Shown: positions 16,617 to 25,377, counted from the first letter of the stretch. The stretch is 64,000 bases of DNA from Frondihabitans australicus (GCF_003634555.1 NZ_RBKS01000001.1:1426001-1490000), one strand, 5' to 3'. Numbers and translations: made by a program. The notes: generated by a model not told the origin, from the sequence alone.

Positions 16617-17534
16617 GTGCGCAAGCTCCCCGCGCTGATCGTTGTCACCGCCGCCCTCCTCGGGTCGCTGACCGCCTGCTCCACGGCGTCCGCTCCCGGC
16701 TCGGCCGGGTGCACGACCCCGGCGTCGGGCGACGCGTCGAGCGTCGTCTCGGTCTCTGGGCAGTTCGGCTCGAAGCCGACGAAGGCGAACATCCCGACGC
16801 CGATCAACACCTCGCACACCGAGGTGTCGACGCTGATCCAGGGCCACGGGCAGACGCTCACCGACGGCACCCCGGTCTTCATCAAGTACACCGTCTACTC
16901 CGGCACCACCGGCAAGGTCGTCTCGTCGTCGTCGTACGGCAAGCCCACCACGCCGATCACGGTCGGCGAGAAGAACGGCGGCCCGATCGTCGACGGCCTC
17001 CAGTGCGCCCAGGTCGGCTCGCGCCTCGCCATCGCGGTGAAGGCCTCCGACCTCACCAGCACGGCCAAGTCCAACGGCAAGTCGGGCCCGGCGTATGTCG
17101 CGATCGTCGACGTCGTGAAGGCGTTCCTGCCGAAGGCGAACGGCGCCCTCCAGCCCGGCGTGAACAACATGCCGGCCGTGGTCACCGCCGCGAACGGCGC
17201 CCCCGGCATCAGCGTGCCCGACGTCGCGGCGCCGACCTCCGAGAAGGTCCAGCTGGTCCGCAAGGGCTCCGGCCACACGCTGACCAAGAGCGACACCGCC
17301 ATCGCGCAGTTCACCGCGGTCGACTGGTCGCAGACCTCGAAGGTCGAAGGCTCGACGTGGACCGACGGCGACGCCGCCACGACGGTCGCCCTGAACTCCA
17401 GCCAGATCCCCGCCGTGATCCGCAAGGCGCTCATCGGGCAGTCGGTCGGCTCGCAGGTCATGGTCGTGGTGCCCTCCGGCACGAGCGGCTCGGGCAACTA
17501 CATCTACGTGTTCGACGTGCTGGGCTCGTTCTGA
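16617..17534 (+). CDS. FKBP-like lipoprotein, degenerate paralogue
   Basis: A 305-residue lipoprotein (lipobox L-T-A-C, Cys about residue 22) homologous along its length to the preceding gene: both have the S-A-G-C-T after the lipobox, an N-terminal FKBP-like domain (GTPVFIKYTVYSGTTGKVV) and a C-terminal one. In the C-terminal domain the pocket residues have gone: SDTAIAQFTAVDWSQ replaces the Y-x-G/F-D core, and QIPAVIRKALIGQSVGSQV keeps the scaffold without the Trp. Isomerase activity is therefore doubtful; a chaperone or binding role is more plausible. GTG start with AGAAAGAGGA upstream. Probably a tandem duplication followed by divergence. Confidence 0.82.
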   Translation: MRKLPALIVVTAALLGSLTACSTASAPGSAGCTTPASGDASSVVSVSGQFGSKPTKANIPTPINTSHTEVSTLIQGHGQTLTDGTPVFIKYTVYSGTTGKVVSSSSYGKPTTPITVGEKNGGPIVDGLQCAQVGSRLAIAVKASDLTSTAKSNGKSGPAYVAIVDVVKAFLPKANGALQPGVNNMPAVVTAANGAPGISVPDVAAPTSEKVQLVRKGSGHTLTKSDTAIAQFTAVDWSQTSKVEGSTWTDGDAATTVALNSSQIPAVIRKALIGQSVGSQVMVVVPSGTSGSGNYIYVFDVLGSF

Positions 17535-17605
17535 CCCACGTCGACACCGAAGCACCCCGCCGGAGGCGGCGGTCGGCCCTGACGCCGACCGCCGCCTCCG
17601 GCCGT

Positions 17606-17618
17606 TAGGATCGACATC
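17606..17618 (+). promoter_or_regulatory. putative leaderless promoter of pafB
   Basis: TAGGAT (17606-17611) lies 7 bases before the GTG of pafB. This separates pafBC transcriptionally from the lipoprotein gene and implies a leaderless message. Spacing-based inference. Confidence 0.45.
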
Positions 17619-18671
17619 GTGCCTGCCGCTCGCGTCCCGCGCATCCCCGTCGAAGAGAGGCTTTTCAGCCTCGTCCTCGCCCTGCTCGCGACCGACACCG
17701 GCCTCACTAAGACCGAGATCCTCTCGACGGTCCAGGGCTACCGCCAGCGCTGGTCGACCGGCGACAACGCCGCCCTCGAGCGGCAGTTCGAGCGCGACAA
17801 GGACGACATCCGCGAGCTCGGCGTCCCGCTCGAAACCCTCGAAGAGCCGGGGTCGTCCGGCAACAACCAGAACCTCCGCTACCGGATCCCGCGCGGCGCC
17901 TACGAGCTGCCCGACGACATCGCCTTCTCGTCCGAAGAGACCGCGCTCCTCACTCTCGCGGCCATGGTCTGGCGCGAGGGCACGCTCTCGGGCGAGTCCC
18001 GCCGAGCGCTCCTCAAGCTCCGCAGCCTCGGCGGCGCCACCCCGGTGCCCGAGCTGGCCTACGCGCCCAGGATCCGATCGCGCGACGCGGCCTTCGAACC
18101 CCTCCGCACAGCGCTCGACCGTTCCGCCGTCGTCACGTTCGACTACCTGAAGCCCGGCGAGGCCTCCGCCCGCGCGCGCAGGGTCGTCCCGTACGCCCTC
18201 GTGCAGTTCCAGGGGCGGTGGATGTGCCCCGCGATCGACCCGGAGACGGGCGGACGTCGCGTGTTCCTGCTCTCCCGGATCGTCTCGCCGGTGACCATCA
18301 CGAGCCACTCGTGGCTGACGCCCGACGACGCCACGGCCGAACGAGCCCTCGCCGACCTCGAGGCCCTTTGGGAGTCTCAGACGGCGACGGTCGACGTCGA
18401 GGCGAACTCCGACGCCGAGACCCGGCTCACGAAGAGGCGCGGCACGACCCGGGCCGCCGACGGATCCCTCGTGATCCACTGGTCCGACCGCTACCTCCTG
18501 GCCGACGAGCTGGCCTCGTACGGGCCGGAGGTGCGAGTGACCGGCCCCGACGAGCTCACGGGCCTCGTCCGCGAGCGCCTCGCCGCGCTCGTCGCCGACC
18601 ACTCCGACCCGCAGAACGACGACGCGTCGTCGTTCGTCATCGACCGAGTCGAGGAGGACCCCCGTGCCTGA
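17619..18671 (+). CDS. pafB: WYL-domain transcriptional regulator PafB
   Basis: A 350-residue regulator with an N-terminal helix-turn-helix (LFSLVLALLATDTGLTKTEIL, residues ~16-36), a middle helical region and a C-terminal WYL domain (VTFDYLKPGEASARARRVVPYALVQFQGRWM about residue 168). Family knowledge: PafB and PafC act together to activate the LexA-independent DNA-damage response in actinobacteria, with the WYL domain as ligand sensor. It overlaps pafC by 8 bases and is preceded by its own -10-like TAGGAT. No pafA or other Pup-system gene precedes it here. Confidence 0.92.
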   Translation: MPAARVPRIPVEERLFSLVLALLATDTGLTKTEILSTVQGYRQRWSTGDNAALERQFERDKDDIRELGVPLETLEEPGSSGNNQNLRYRIPRGAYELPDDIAFSSEETALLTLAAMVWREGTLSGESRRALLKLRSLGGATPVPELAYAPRIRSRDAAFEPLRTALDRSAVVTFDYLKPGEASARARRVVPYALVQFQGRWMCPAIDPETGGRRVFLLSRIVSPVTITSHSWLTPDDATAERALADLEALWESQTATVDVEANSDAETRLTKRRGTTRAADGSLVIHWSDRYLLADELASYGPEVRVTGPDELTGLVRERLAALVADHSDPQNDDASSFVIDRVEEDPRA

Positions 18672-19635
18672 CCGCACTCCGGCGCCGGGCGCCCAGGACA
18701 AGCTGGCGTTCCTCCTGTCGCTCGTTCCCTACCTGATGGACCGCGGTCGAGTCTCGGTCGACGAGGCCGCCGCGCACTTCGGCGTCCCCGTGAAGCAGAT
18801 CAAGCAGGCCGTCGAGCTCATCGCCGTCTCGGGGATCCCAGGCGAGACCTCCCAGTACCAGCACGGCGACCTCTTCGACATCGCCTGGGACGACTTCGAG
18901 CAGAACGACGTGATCCAGCTCACCAACATGGTGGCGATCGACGACTCGCCGCGGTTCTCGGCGCGCGAGGCAGCGGCCCTGATCGCCGGGCTGCAGTACC
19001 TCTCGTCGCTGCCCGAGAACGCCGACCGGCAGGCGATCGCGTCGCTCTCGTCGAAGCTGTCCCGCGGGGCGTCGGCGGCGCCGAGCCAGGTGGCCGTCGA
19101 GAACTCCGAGACGAACCAGATGCTGGCGCTCGTGGGTCGCGCCGTCGACGAGGGCGTGCAGATCGAGTTCGACTACTCGGGCGTGCGCGGTCAGTCGGAG
19201 CATCGCCGAGTCGACCCGCTGCGCGTCGAGTCGGTGGACGCCGACTGGTACCTCCGTGGCTACGACCACCTGCGGGAGGCGATCCGCACGTTCCGGCTCG
19301 ATCGCATCTCGGCTCCTGCGGTCAGCGACCAGCCCATCACCTACCGTAAGGGCGACCTGCCGCTGCCCGAGACGCTGTTCGAGGGCTCGCCCGACGACGT
19401 CGTCGTGACGGTCGAGATCGACGCCGAGGCGTCGTCGCTGCTGGCCGACTACGCCCCCGACGAGATCGAGGACGTCGGGGAGGGCCGGTGCCGCCTGCAC
19501 CTGCGCGTCAATCAGTTCGGCTCGCTCGCGCGCCTTGTCGCGGGGCTGCCCGGCCGCGCCGTGGTCACCGACCCGCCGTCGGCCCGTCTCGCCGTCGCCG
19601 ACTGGGCCCAGCGCGCCGCCGAACGCTACCTGTGA
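18664..19635 (+). CDS. pafC: WYL-domain transcriptional regulator PafC
   Basis: A 323-residue partner of PafB with the same architecture: an HTH region (DRGRVSVDEAAAHFGVPVKQIKQAV, about residues 27-51), a linker, and a WYL domain (IEFDYSGVRGQSEHRRVDPLRVESVDADWYLRGYD, about 162-196) and a C-terminal WCX-type extension. Its GTG start lies inside the end of pafB (8-base overlap), so equimolar translation is likely. Usually tatA follows pafC in actinobacteria; here only 79 bases separate it from tatC, too few for tatA. Confidence 0.92.
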   Translation: MPDRTPAPGAQDKLAFLLSLVPYLMDRGRVSVDEAAAHFGVPVKQIKQAVELIAVSGIPGETSQYQHGDLFDIAWDDFEQNDVIQLTNMVAIDDSPRFSAREAAALIAGLQYLSSLPENADRQAIASLSSKLSRGASAAPSQVAVENSETNQMLALVGRAVDEGVQIEFDYSGVRGQSEHRRVDPLRVESVDADWYLRGYDHLREAIRTFRLDRISAPAVSDQPITYRKGDLPLPETLFEGSPDDVVVTVEIDAEASSLLADYAPDEIEDVGEGRCRLHLRVNQFGSLARLVAGLPGRAVVTDPPSARLAVADWAQRAAERYL

Positions 19636-19714
19636 TCCCGTTCGGAGGGTGCCGAACTCGCGCCTCTCGCGAGTTACACTGAAACCTCCCACCCGAGCAA
19701 GGAAGCGGTGAGCC

Positions 19715-20557
19715 GTGGCCACGACCGATCTCGGCGGCGCCAAGGGCACCGCCGGCAAGCAGAAGCGCGCGCCGAAAGACCGCGAGGGGCGGATGTCGCT
19801 CGGCGGCCACTTCCTCGAGCTGCGCCGCCGCCTGTTCATCGCGGCCCTCGCGATCCTGCTCGCCAGCGTCGCCGGCTGGTTCCTCTCCGACTACGTGCTC
19901 GACGCCCTCCGCGCCCCGGTGCTCGCCATCGCCGGCAGCGACCGCCGCGCGAGCCTCAACTTCTCCAACATCACCGGCGCCTTCGACCTGAAGCTGCAGA
20001 TCACGATCACCGTCGGCGTCGTCATCGCCTGCCCCGTGTGGCTGTACCAGATCTGGGCCTTCATCGTCCCGGCGCTCATGCGCAAAGAGAAGATGTACGC
20101 GCTCGGCTTCACGCTGACCGCGATCCCGCTGTTCCTCATCGGCTGCGCCGGCGGCTACTACGTGCTGCCGCACATCGTCGAGGTGATGACCTCGTTCGCC
20201 GCGAAGCAGGACTCCAGCATCATCGACGCGAAGACCTACTACAACTTCGTGCTGAAGCTGGTGCTCGCGGTCGGCGTCGCCTTCGTCCTGCCGGTGTTCC
20301 TCGTGCTCCTGAACTTCATCGGCCTGCTCTCGGCGGCCGCGATCATCAAGAGCTGGCGCATCGCGATCATCTGCATCTGCGTGTTCTCCGCCCTGGTGAC
20401 GCCGTCGGCCGACGTCGTGTCGATGCTGATCCTGGCTGTGCCGATGGCGTTCCTCTACCTGGTGGCGTGCGGCATCGCCTGGCTGCACGACCGCCGGGCC
20501 GCGAAGCGCCTCGCCCTCTCCGATGCGGAACTCGACGCCGAACTCGCGGGAGAATAG
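19715..20557 (+). CDS. tatC: twin-arginine translocase subunit TatC
   Basis: A 280-residue polytopic membrane protein, the Tat receptor that binds twin-arginine signal peptides of folded proteins. The conserved N-terminal cytoplasmic motif SLGGHFLELRRRLF (about residue 28) and six hydrophobic segments are visible, with GAFDLKLQITITVGVVIACPVWLYQIWAF spanning the first periplasmic loop and TM2 and the loop-2 phenylalanine region intact. GTG start behind AAGGAAG. A -10-like TACACT at about 19674 suggests its own promoter. The neighbouring tatA gene expected from actinobacterial synteny is not present. Confidence 0.95.
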   Translation: MATTDLGGAKGTAGKQKRAPKDREGRMSLGGHFLELRRRLFIAALAILLASVAGWFLSDYVLDALRAPVLAIAGSDRRASLNFSNITGAFDLKLQITITVGVVIACPVWLYQIWAFIVPALMRKEKMYALGFTLTAIPLFLIGCAGGYYVLPHIVEVMTSFAAKQDSSIIDAKTYYNFVLKLVLAVGVAFVLPVFLVLLNFIGLLSAAAIIKSWRIAIICICVFSALVTPSADVVSMLILAVPMAFLYLVACGIAWLHDRRAAKRLALSDAELDAELAGE

Positions 20558-20561
20558 CTGG

Positions 20562-23096
20562 GTGACTTCCAGCGAGCCCTCCGCGGCTGAACGGTTCGCC
20601 GCGTCCCGCAACCGGCAGAAGACCCCGGCCCTCCAGGCCTTCCGCGCGCGGCTGAGGTTCGGTCTCGACCCGTTCCAGATCGCCGCCTGCGAGGTCGTCG
20701 AGCAGGGCCGCAGCGTCCTGGTCGCGGCCCCGACGGGCGCCGGCAAGACCCTCGTCGCCGAGTTCGCGATCCACCTCGCGATGCAGGATCCCCGCGACAA
20801 GGTCTTCTACACAGCCCCGATGAAGGCGCTGAGCAACCAGAAGTTCCAAGAGCTCGTCGCCGAGTACGGCGCCAGCGAGGTGGGCCTGCTCACGGGCGAC
20901 ACCAACGTCAACAGCCGCGCCCGCATCGTCGTCATGACGACCGAGGTGCTCCGCAACATGCTCTACGCCGGCAGCGACCTGCTCGACGACCTGCGCTACG
21001 TGGTCCTCGACGAGGTGCACTTCCTCGGCGACCGGTTCCGCGGCGCCGTGTGGGAGGAGGTGATCATCCACCTCCCTCAGGACGTCCGGATGGTCTCCCT
21101 CTCGGCGACCGTGTCGAACGCCGAGGAGTTCGGCGACTGGCTCATGGCCGTGCGCGGCGAGACCGACGTCATCGTCTCCGAAGAGCGCCCCGTGCCGCTG
21201 CAGCAGCACGTGCTCGTCGGCAACAAGTACCTCGACCTCTTCGACTCCACCGGCAAGGCGGCCACGAACCGGGTCAACCCCGAGCTGGTCCGCGCGGCGT
21301 CGCTGTCGACGAGGGCAGGATCCCGATCGGGTCGCGCCGGCACCGGCTCGCACGGCTACCGCGGTCGCGGCGGCACCCGCGGCAAGGGCCCGTCGCGGCC
21401 GGTGCAGAGCGGCCCGCAGGCGTTCGGCCGCATGGACCGCTGGCGCGTCGTCGAGCTGCTCGACGGCAAGAACCTCCTGCCGGCGATCTTCTTCGTCTTC
21501 AGCCGCGCCGGCTGCGACCAGGCGGTCCGCCAGGTGCTCCGGTCGGGCATCCGCCTCACGAGCGCCGCAGACCGCGACGAGATCCGTCAGGTCGTCGACG
21601 ACCACTGCCGCACGCTCCGCGACGAGGATCTCGCGGTCCTGGGCTACTACGAGTGGGTCGAGGGGCTGGAGCGCGGAGTCGCGGCGCACCATGCCGGGCT
21701 CCTGCCCGCCTTCAAAGAGGTGGTCGAAGAGCTGTTCCAGCGGAAGCTGCTCAAGGTCGTGTTCGCCACCGAGACCCTGGCGCTCGGCATCAACATGCCG
21801 GCACGGTCGGTCGTGCTCGAGAAGCTCGAGAAGTACAACGGCGAAGCGCGCGTGCCGATCACGCCGGGGGAGTACACCCAGCTCACCGGCCGCGCCGGCC
21901 GTCGCGGCATCGACGTCGAGGGCCACTCGGTGATCCAGTGGGCGCAGGGGCTCGACCCGCAGGCCGTCGCCGCCCTCGCCTCGCGCCGCACCTACCCGCT
22001 GAACTCCAGCTTCCGGCCGACCTACAACATGGCCGTCAACCTCATCGAGCAGTTCGGCCGGGCCCGGACGCGCGAGGTGCTCGAGACGTCGTTCGCGCAG
22101 TTCCAGGCCGACCGCGCCGTCGTCGACCTCGCCCGCAAGGCGCGCAGCCAGCAGCAGTCGCTCGACGGCTACGCGAAGTCGATGGAGTGCCACCTCGGCG
22201 ACTTCGGCGAGTACTTCGAGATCCGGCAGCAGATCTCCGAGCTCGAGAAGCAGGGCGCCTCACGCGGCGAGGTCCAGAGCCGCTCCGAACGCGACCGTCG
22301 GCAGCAGCGCATCACCGCCCTTCGGCGTCAGATGCGCACCCACGTGTGCAACGAGTGCCCCGAGCGCGAGCAGCATGCCCGCTGGGCCGAGCGCTGGTAC
22401 AAGCTCAAGAAGCAGCACGATCAGCTCTCGGCGCAGATCCGCGGCCGCACCGGCGCCGTCGCGAAGGTCTTCGACCGGGTGACCGACGTGCTGCTCGACC
22501 TCGGCTACCTCGTGCCCCGGGGGGCCGGCTCGACCGGCGAGACGCCCGTCCTGCACGACTCCTCGTCGGTGTCGCGCACGGCCGAGGTCCTCGTCGCCGC
22601 CCCCGGTCGCGCCCTGCGGCGCATCTACGGCGACCGAGACCTCCTCGTCGCCGAGTGCCTGCGCCGCGGCGCCTGGAACTCGCTCGACGTGCCGTCGATC
22701 GCCGCCATGGCCGCGACGCTCGTCTACGAGCCGCGACGCGACGAGGGAATGCTCGGCGACCGGTTCCTGCCCCGCGGCGAGTACCGCACCGCCCTCGACC
22801 GAACCCAGACGATCTGGTCCGAGCTCGACGACCTCGAGCAGGCGCACCGACTGCCCGGCACGTCGCAGCCGTCGCCCGGGCTCGCCCTGGCCATGTACAA
22901 GTGGGCCCGCGGAGCAGACCTCGACACGGTCCTCGACGACGCCGACCTCGCCGCCGGCGACTTCGTCCGCTGGACCAAGCAGACCATCGACCTCCTCGAC
23001 CAGCTCTCGATCGTGGCCGACGCGCCGGTCGGGTCGAACGCCCGCCGGGCACTCGACGCGGTGCGGCGGGGGATCGTGGCGTACAGCGCGGTCTGA
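20562..23096 (+). CDS. helY: HelY-type DExH-box helicase (Ski2/Mtr4-like)
   Basis: An 844-residue superfamily 2 RNA/DNA helicase. Motif I APTGAGKT (about residue 49), Ia TAPMKALSNQKF, II DEVH in LDEVHFLGDRF (about 153), III SLSATVSN (about 183), and motifs V-VI NMPARSVVLEKL and QLTGRAGRRGIDVEG (about 445). A low-complexity glycine/arginine linker (about 255-285) separates the RecA domains. The C-terminal half matches the Ski2-family helical region, and CNECPEREQHARW is the conserved DSHCT-proximal zinc-like segment. Actinobacterial HelY sits next to tatAC, as here. GTG start 4 bases after the tatC stop, so probably cotranscribed. Cellular role (RNA turnover) is inferred from the family. Confidence 0.93.
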   Translation: MTSSEPSAAERFAASRNRQKTPALQAFRARLRFGLDPFQIAACEVVEQGRSVLVAAPTGAGKTLVAEFAIHLAMQDPRDKVFYTAPMKALSNQKFQELVAEYGASEVGLLTGDTNVNSRARIVVMTTEVLRNMLYAGSDLLDDLRYVVLDEVHFLGDRFRGAVWEEVIIHLPQDVRMVSLSATVSNAEEFGDWLMAVRGETDVIVSEERPVPLQQHVLVGNKYLDLFDSTGKAATNRVNPELVRAASLSTRAGSRSGRAGTGSHGYRGRGGTRGKGPSRPVQSGPQAFGRMDRWRVVELLDGKNLLPAIFFVFSRAGCDQAVRQVLRSGIRLTSAADRDEIRQVVDDHCRTLRDEDLAVLGYYEWVEGLERGVAAHHAGLLPAFKEVVEELFQRKLLKVVFATETLALGINMPARSVVLEKLEKYNGEARVPITPGEYTQLTGRAGRRGIDVEGHSVIQWAQGLDPQAVAALASRRTYPLNSSFRPTYNMAVNLIEQFGRARTREVLETSFAQFQADRAVVDLARKARSQQQSLDGYAKSMECHLGDFGEYFEIRQQISELEKQGASRGEVQSRSERDRRQQRITALRRQMRTHVCNECPEREQHARWAERWYKLKKQHDQLSAQIRGRTGAVAKVFDRVTDVLLDLGYLVPRGAGSTGETPVLHDSSSVSRTAEVLVAAPGRALRRIYGDRDLLVAECLRRGAWNSLDVPSIAAMAATLVYEPRRDEGMLGDRFLPRGEYRTALDRTQTIWSELDDLEQAHRLPGTSQPSPGLALAMYKWARGADLDTVLDDADLAAGDFVRWTKQTIDLLDQLSIVADAPVGSNARRALDAVRRGIVAYSAV

Positions 23097-23172
23097 GCGG
23101 CCTCGGGCGGGCGGAGCCCCTGATCCTGCGCCCCAGGAGCCTGCCACGGGCGGCGTTCCAAGGCACGGCACC

Positions 23173-23184
23173 TATGATTCGGGG
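23173..23184 (+). promoter_or_regulatory. putative leaderless promoter of lnt
   Basis: TATGAT (23173-23178) ends 6 bases before the GTG of lnt, another TANNNT-N6 arrangement. It allows lnt to be expressed separately from helY. Confidence 0.45.
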
Positions 23185-24819
23185 GTGCCCCGCTCCGTCA
23201 CGCGCCCCGCTCGCGACCTCCGGCTGCCGCTGTGGCAGGCGCTCATCGCGGCCGCGCTCGGCGGCGTACTGCTCGACATCGCGTTCCCGAGCCCGAACGT
23301 GTGGGTCGCCGCCTTCCCGGGCATCGCGCTGACCCTGCTGGCGCTGCGCGGCCGGTCGCTCGGCGGCGCGATCCTCGTCGGCTGCGTCGGCGGGCTCACG
23401 TTCTTCTTCCTGCTGATCCAGTGGGTCAGCACCTACCTCGGGCCTGTGCCGTGGATCGCTCTCGCCGCCTTCGAGGGGCTCTTCTTCGCCGCCGGCAGCG
23501 TCGCCATCGCCCTCGTGCTGCGCTGGGTACCCCGCGTCCTGCCGAACGCCTGGGGTCGCCTCCTCGTGATCCCGATCGCCGTGGGCGGGCTATGGACGGG
23601 CCGCGAGTACCTGGCCGGCCACTATCCTTACGGCGGGTTCGCCTGGGGCAGGATCGCCGAAAGCCAGTCCACGAGCCCTCTGGCGTCGCTAGCGGCCTAC
23701 CTCGGCCTCTCCGGGCTGAGCTTCGTGATCGTGGGCGTCGTCGCCCTGCTCGTGCAGCTCGCCCTCGAGCGGCCGATGCGCGTCGTGGTGCGCGCGGGGG
23801 TGGCCGTCGTGGCGTGCGGCGTGCTCCTTGTGGTCCCGGCCTGGCCGACGCACGACGCCGGCACGACGACGATCGCGGCGGTGCAAGGCGACAGCAAGGC
23901 CGGCTTCTTCCAGCAGCACCAGTACGGCGACCTCACGAACGCCCAGGTCGAGGCGACCTACGAGCACGTGCCGACGTCGAAGAAGGTCGACATGGTCGTC
24001 TGGCCCGAGGGCGCCAGCGACCGCGACCCGACGCGCGACAGCTTCGGCCGATACGCGTTCGACACCATCTCGCAGCGCTACGACGCGCCGCTCGTCTCCG
24101 GCGTGATCACGCAGAAGGGCACGAAGCTCTACAACTCGTCGATCGTCTGGCAGGGCGGGAAGGTCACGGCGCAGTACGACAAGCGCCACCTCGTGCCGTT
24201 CGGCGAGTACGTGCCCGACCGGCCCTTCTTCAACGCCCTGGCGCCCAGCCTCGTCGGCCTCCTCACCCGTGACGAGACTTCGGGCTCAGGAGCCAACGTG
24301 CTCACCGTCAACGGCGTCAAGGCCGGGTTCGCGATCTGCTTCGACATCGTCGACGACGCCCTGACGACGCAGATGGTGAACGGGGGAGCGAAGGTGATCC
24401 TCGCGCAGACGAACAACGCCGACTTCGGTCGCAGCGAGGAGAACACGCAGCAGCTCGCGATCGCCCGCCTGCGCGCGATCGAGACCTCGCGGCCCCTCGT
24501 GAACATCTCCACGGTCGGGTCGAGCGCCGTCATCTCGGCCGACGGGAAGACGATCGACTCGATCCCGGCGTACAAGCCCGCCGCGATGGTGACGAAGGTC
24601 ACGCTCGGGTCGGGCATCACGCCGGCGATCCGGTTCGGCGGGGCGCTCGAGGCGATCGCGTGCTGGCTCGGGCTGGCCGTGCTGGTGCTCTCGGGTGTCG
24701 GCTCGCGGATCCTGCCTCGCCGGTCGTCCGTCGGCGACGATCGTGCCGACGGTGACGGCTCGGACGGCGCAGGCCCTCACGAGGGCAGAGAAAACGCGCC
24801 GGCTCTCGCCGACGCGTGA
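23185..24819 (+). CDS. lnt: apolipoprotein N-acyltransferase
   Basis: A 544-residue membrane enzyme that adds the third acyl chain to the N-terminal cysteine of lipoproteins. About six to eight transmembrane segments in the first 230 residues are followed by an extracytoplasmic nitrilase-like domain. The Glu-Lys-Cys triad is visible: Glu in MVVWPEGASD (about 275), Lys in QYDKRHLVPFGEYVP (about 332) and Cys in GFAICFDIVDD (about 386). A final helix near the C-terminus closes the fold, then a charged tail. In M. tuberculosis the homologous domain lies next to rbpA as it does here. GTG start, with TATGAT 6 bases upstream. Substrates include the FKBP lipoproteins encoded upstream. Confidence 0.93.
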   Translation: MPRSVTRPARDLRLPLWQALIAAALGGVLLDIAFPSPNVWVAAFPGIALTLLALRGRSLGGAILVGCVGGLTFFFLLIQWVSTYLGPVPWIALAAFEGLFFAAGSVAIALVLRWVPRVLPNAWGRLLVIPIAVGGLWTGREYLAGHYPYGGFAWGRIAESQSTSPLASLAAYLGLSGLSFVIVGVVALLVQLALERPMRVVVRAGVAVVACGVLLVVPAWPTHDAGTTTIAAVQGDSKAGFFQQHQYGDLTNAQVEATYEHVPTSKKVDMVVWPEGASDRDPTRDSFGRYAFDTISQRYDAPLVSGVITQKGTKLYNSSIVWQGGKVTAQYDKRHLVPFGEYVPDRPFFNALAPSLVGLLTRDETSGSGANVLTVNGVKAGFAICFDIVDDALTTQMVNGGAKVILAQTNNADFGRSEENTQQLAIARLRAIETSRPLVNISTVGSSAVISADGKTIDSIPAYKPAAMVTKVTLGSGITPAIRFGGALEAIACWLGLAVLVLSGVGSRILPRRSSVGDDRADGDGSDGAGPHEGRENAPALADA

Positions 24820-24822
24820 CGA

Positions 24823-24845
24823 GCGCGCCGCCCAGTACGGCGCGC
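24823..24845. terminator. bidirectional terminator between lnt and rbpA
   Basis: GCGCGCCG (24823-24830) and CGGCGCGC (24838-24845) form a perfect 8-base stem with a 7-base loop between two convergent genes. Confidence 0.6.
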
Positions 24846-24871
24846 CCCGGGGCCTCCGCTTCTGATCGACG

Positions 24872-25237
24872 CTAGGCGCCGATCTTCTGCTGCCCCTTCC
24901 GTGCGCGCAGGTAGTCGAGGCGCTCCTGCAGGAGCTCCTCGAGCTCGGCGCGTGTCCGTCGCTCCATGAGCATGTCCCAGTGGGTTCGCGGCGTCTTGGT
25001 GTCGCCGCGGTCGATCTCGACGGGCTTGCCGTCGGCTGACAGCAGAGTCCCTTCCTGACCGGTCTTGGGGGACTGCCAGGACTCGGGGATCTCGGCCTCG
25101 GCGGCGAAGACGACCTCGAAGGTCGCTCCGTCGGCCGTCTGGTAGACGGCCTTCTTGCGAGGCGAGAACTCCACGCCCTCTTCGCTCTGGAGGCTCTGGC
25201 TGCCGAGCCTCATTCCGCGCAAACTGCGATCTGCCAT
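24872..25237 (-). CDS. rbpA: RNA polymerase-binding protein RbpA
   Basis: A 121-residue essential actinobacterial transcription factor that binds RNA polymerase and the group 1/2 sigma factor and stabilises the open promoter complex. The N-terminal MADRSLRGMRLGSQSLQSEEG is the characteristic opening. The core domain with VYQTADGATFEVVF and AEAEIPESW follows, and the sigma-interaction domain is TPRTHWDMLMERRTRAELEELLQERLDYLR. The usual zinc-site cysteines of the core are replaced (V-Y-Q and E-I-P-E), as in RbpA proteins that do not bind zinc. A sigma-R-like promoter precedes it. Confidence 0.95.
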   Translation of the reverse strand: MADRSLRGMRLGSQSLQSEEGVEFSPRKKAVYQTADGATFEVVFAAEAEIPESWQSPKTGQEGTLLSADGKPVEIDRGDTKTPRTHWDMLMERRTRAELEELLQERLDYLRARKGQQKIGA

Positions 25238-25270
25238 TGTGTGGTCTCCTCTCGCGTTGCAATCGCCCTT

Positions 25271-25300
25271 TATAACGACTTAGCATGGGAGTTTGTTTCC
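25271..25300 (-). promoter_or_regulatory. putative sigma-R/sigma-H-type promoter of rbpA
   Basis: On the minus strand GGAAAC (25300-25295) and GTTATA (25276-25271) are separated by exactly 18 bases, matching the GGAA-N18-GTT class of thiol-oxidative-stress promoters. rbpA is a known sigma-R target in Streptomyces, which supports the assignment. The start codon lies about 35 bases downstream. Confidence 0.55.
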
Positions 25301-25377
25301 GCGGCCCGGGTTTAACAGGTCGCTCCCAGGCGATCGTGACGCATCCGGCGTAGCGACTCGTTGCGGAAGGCCCCGAG

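Noticed and set aside
16515-18701. 728-codon open frame on the minus strand opposite the FKBP-like and pafB genes
   Set aside because: Antisense shadow of high-GC genes: arginine/glycine/valine-rich, no recognisable domain, while the plus-strand genes have clear motifs.
20367-22193. 608-codon minus-strand frame opposite helY
   Set aside because: Shadow of the helicase gene; no domain and biased composition.
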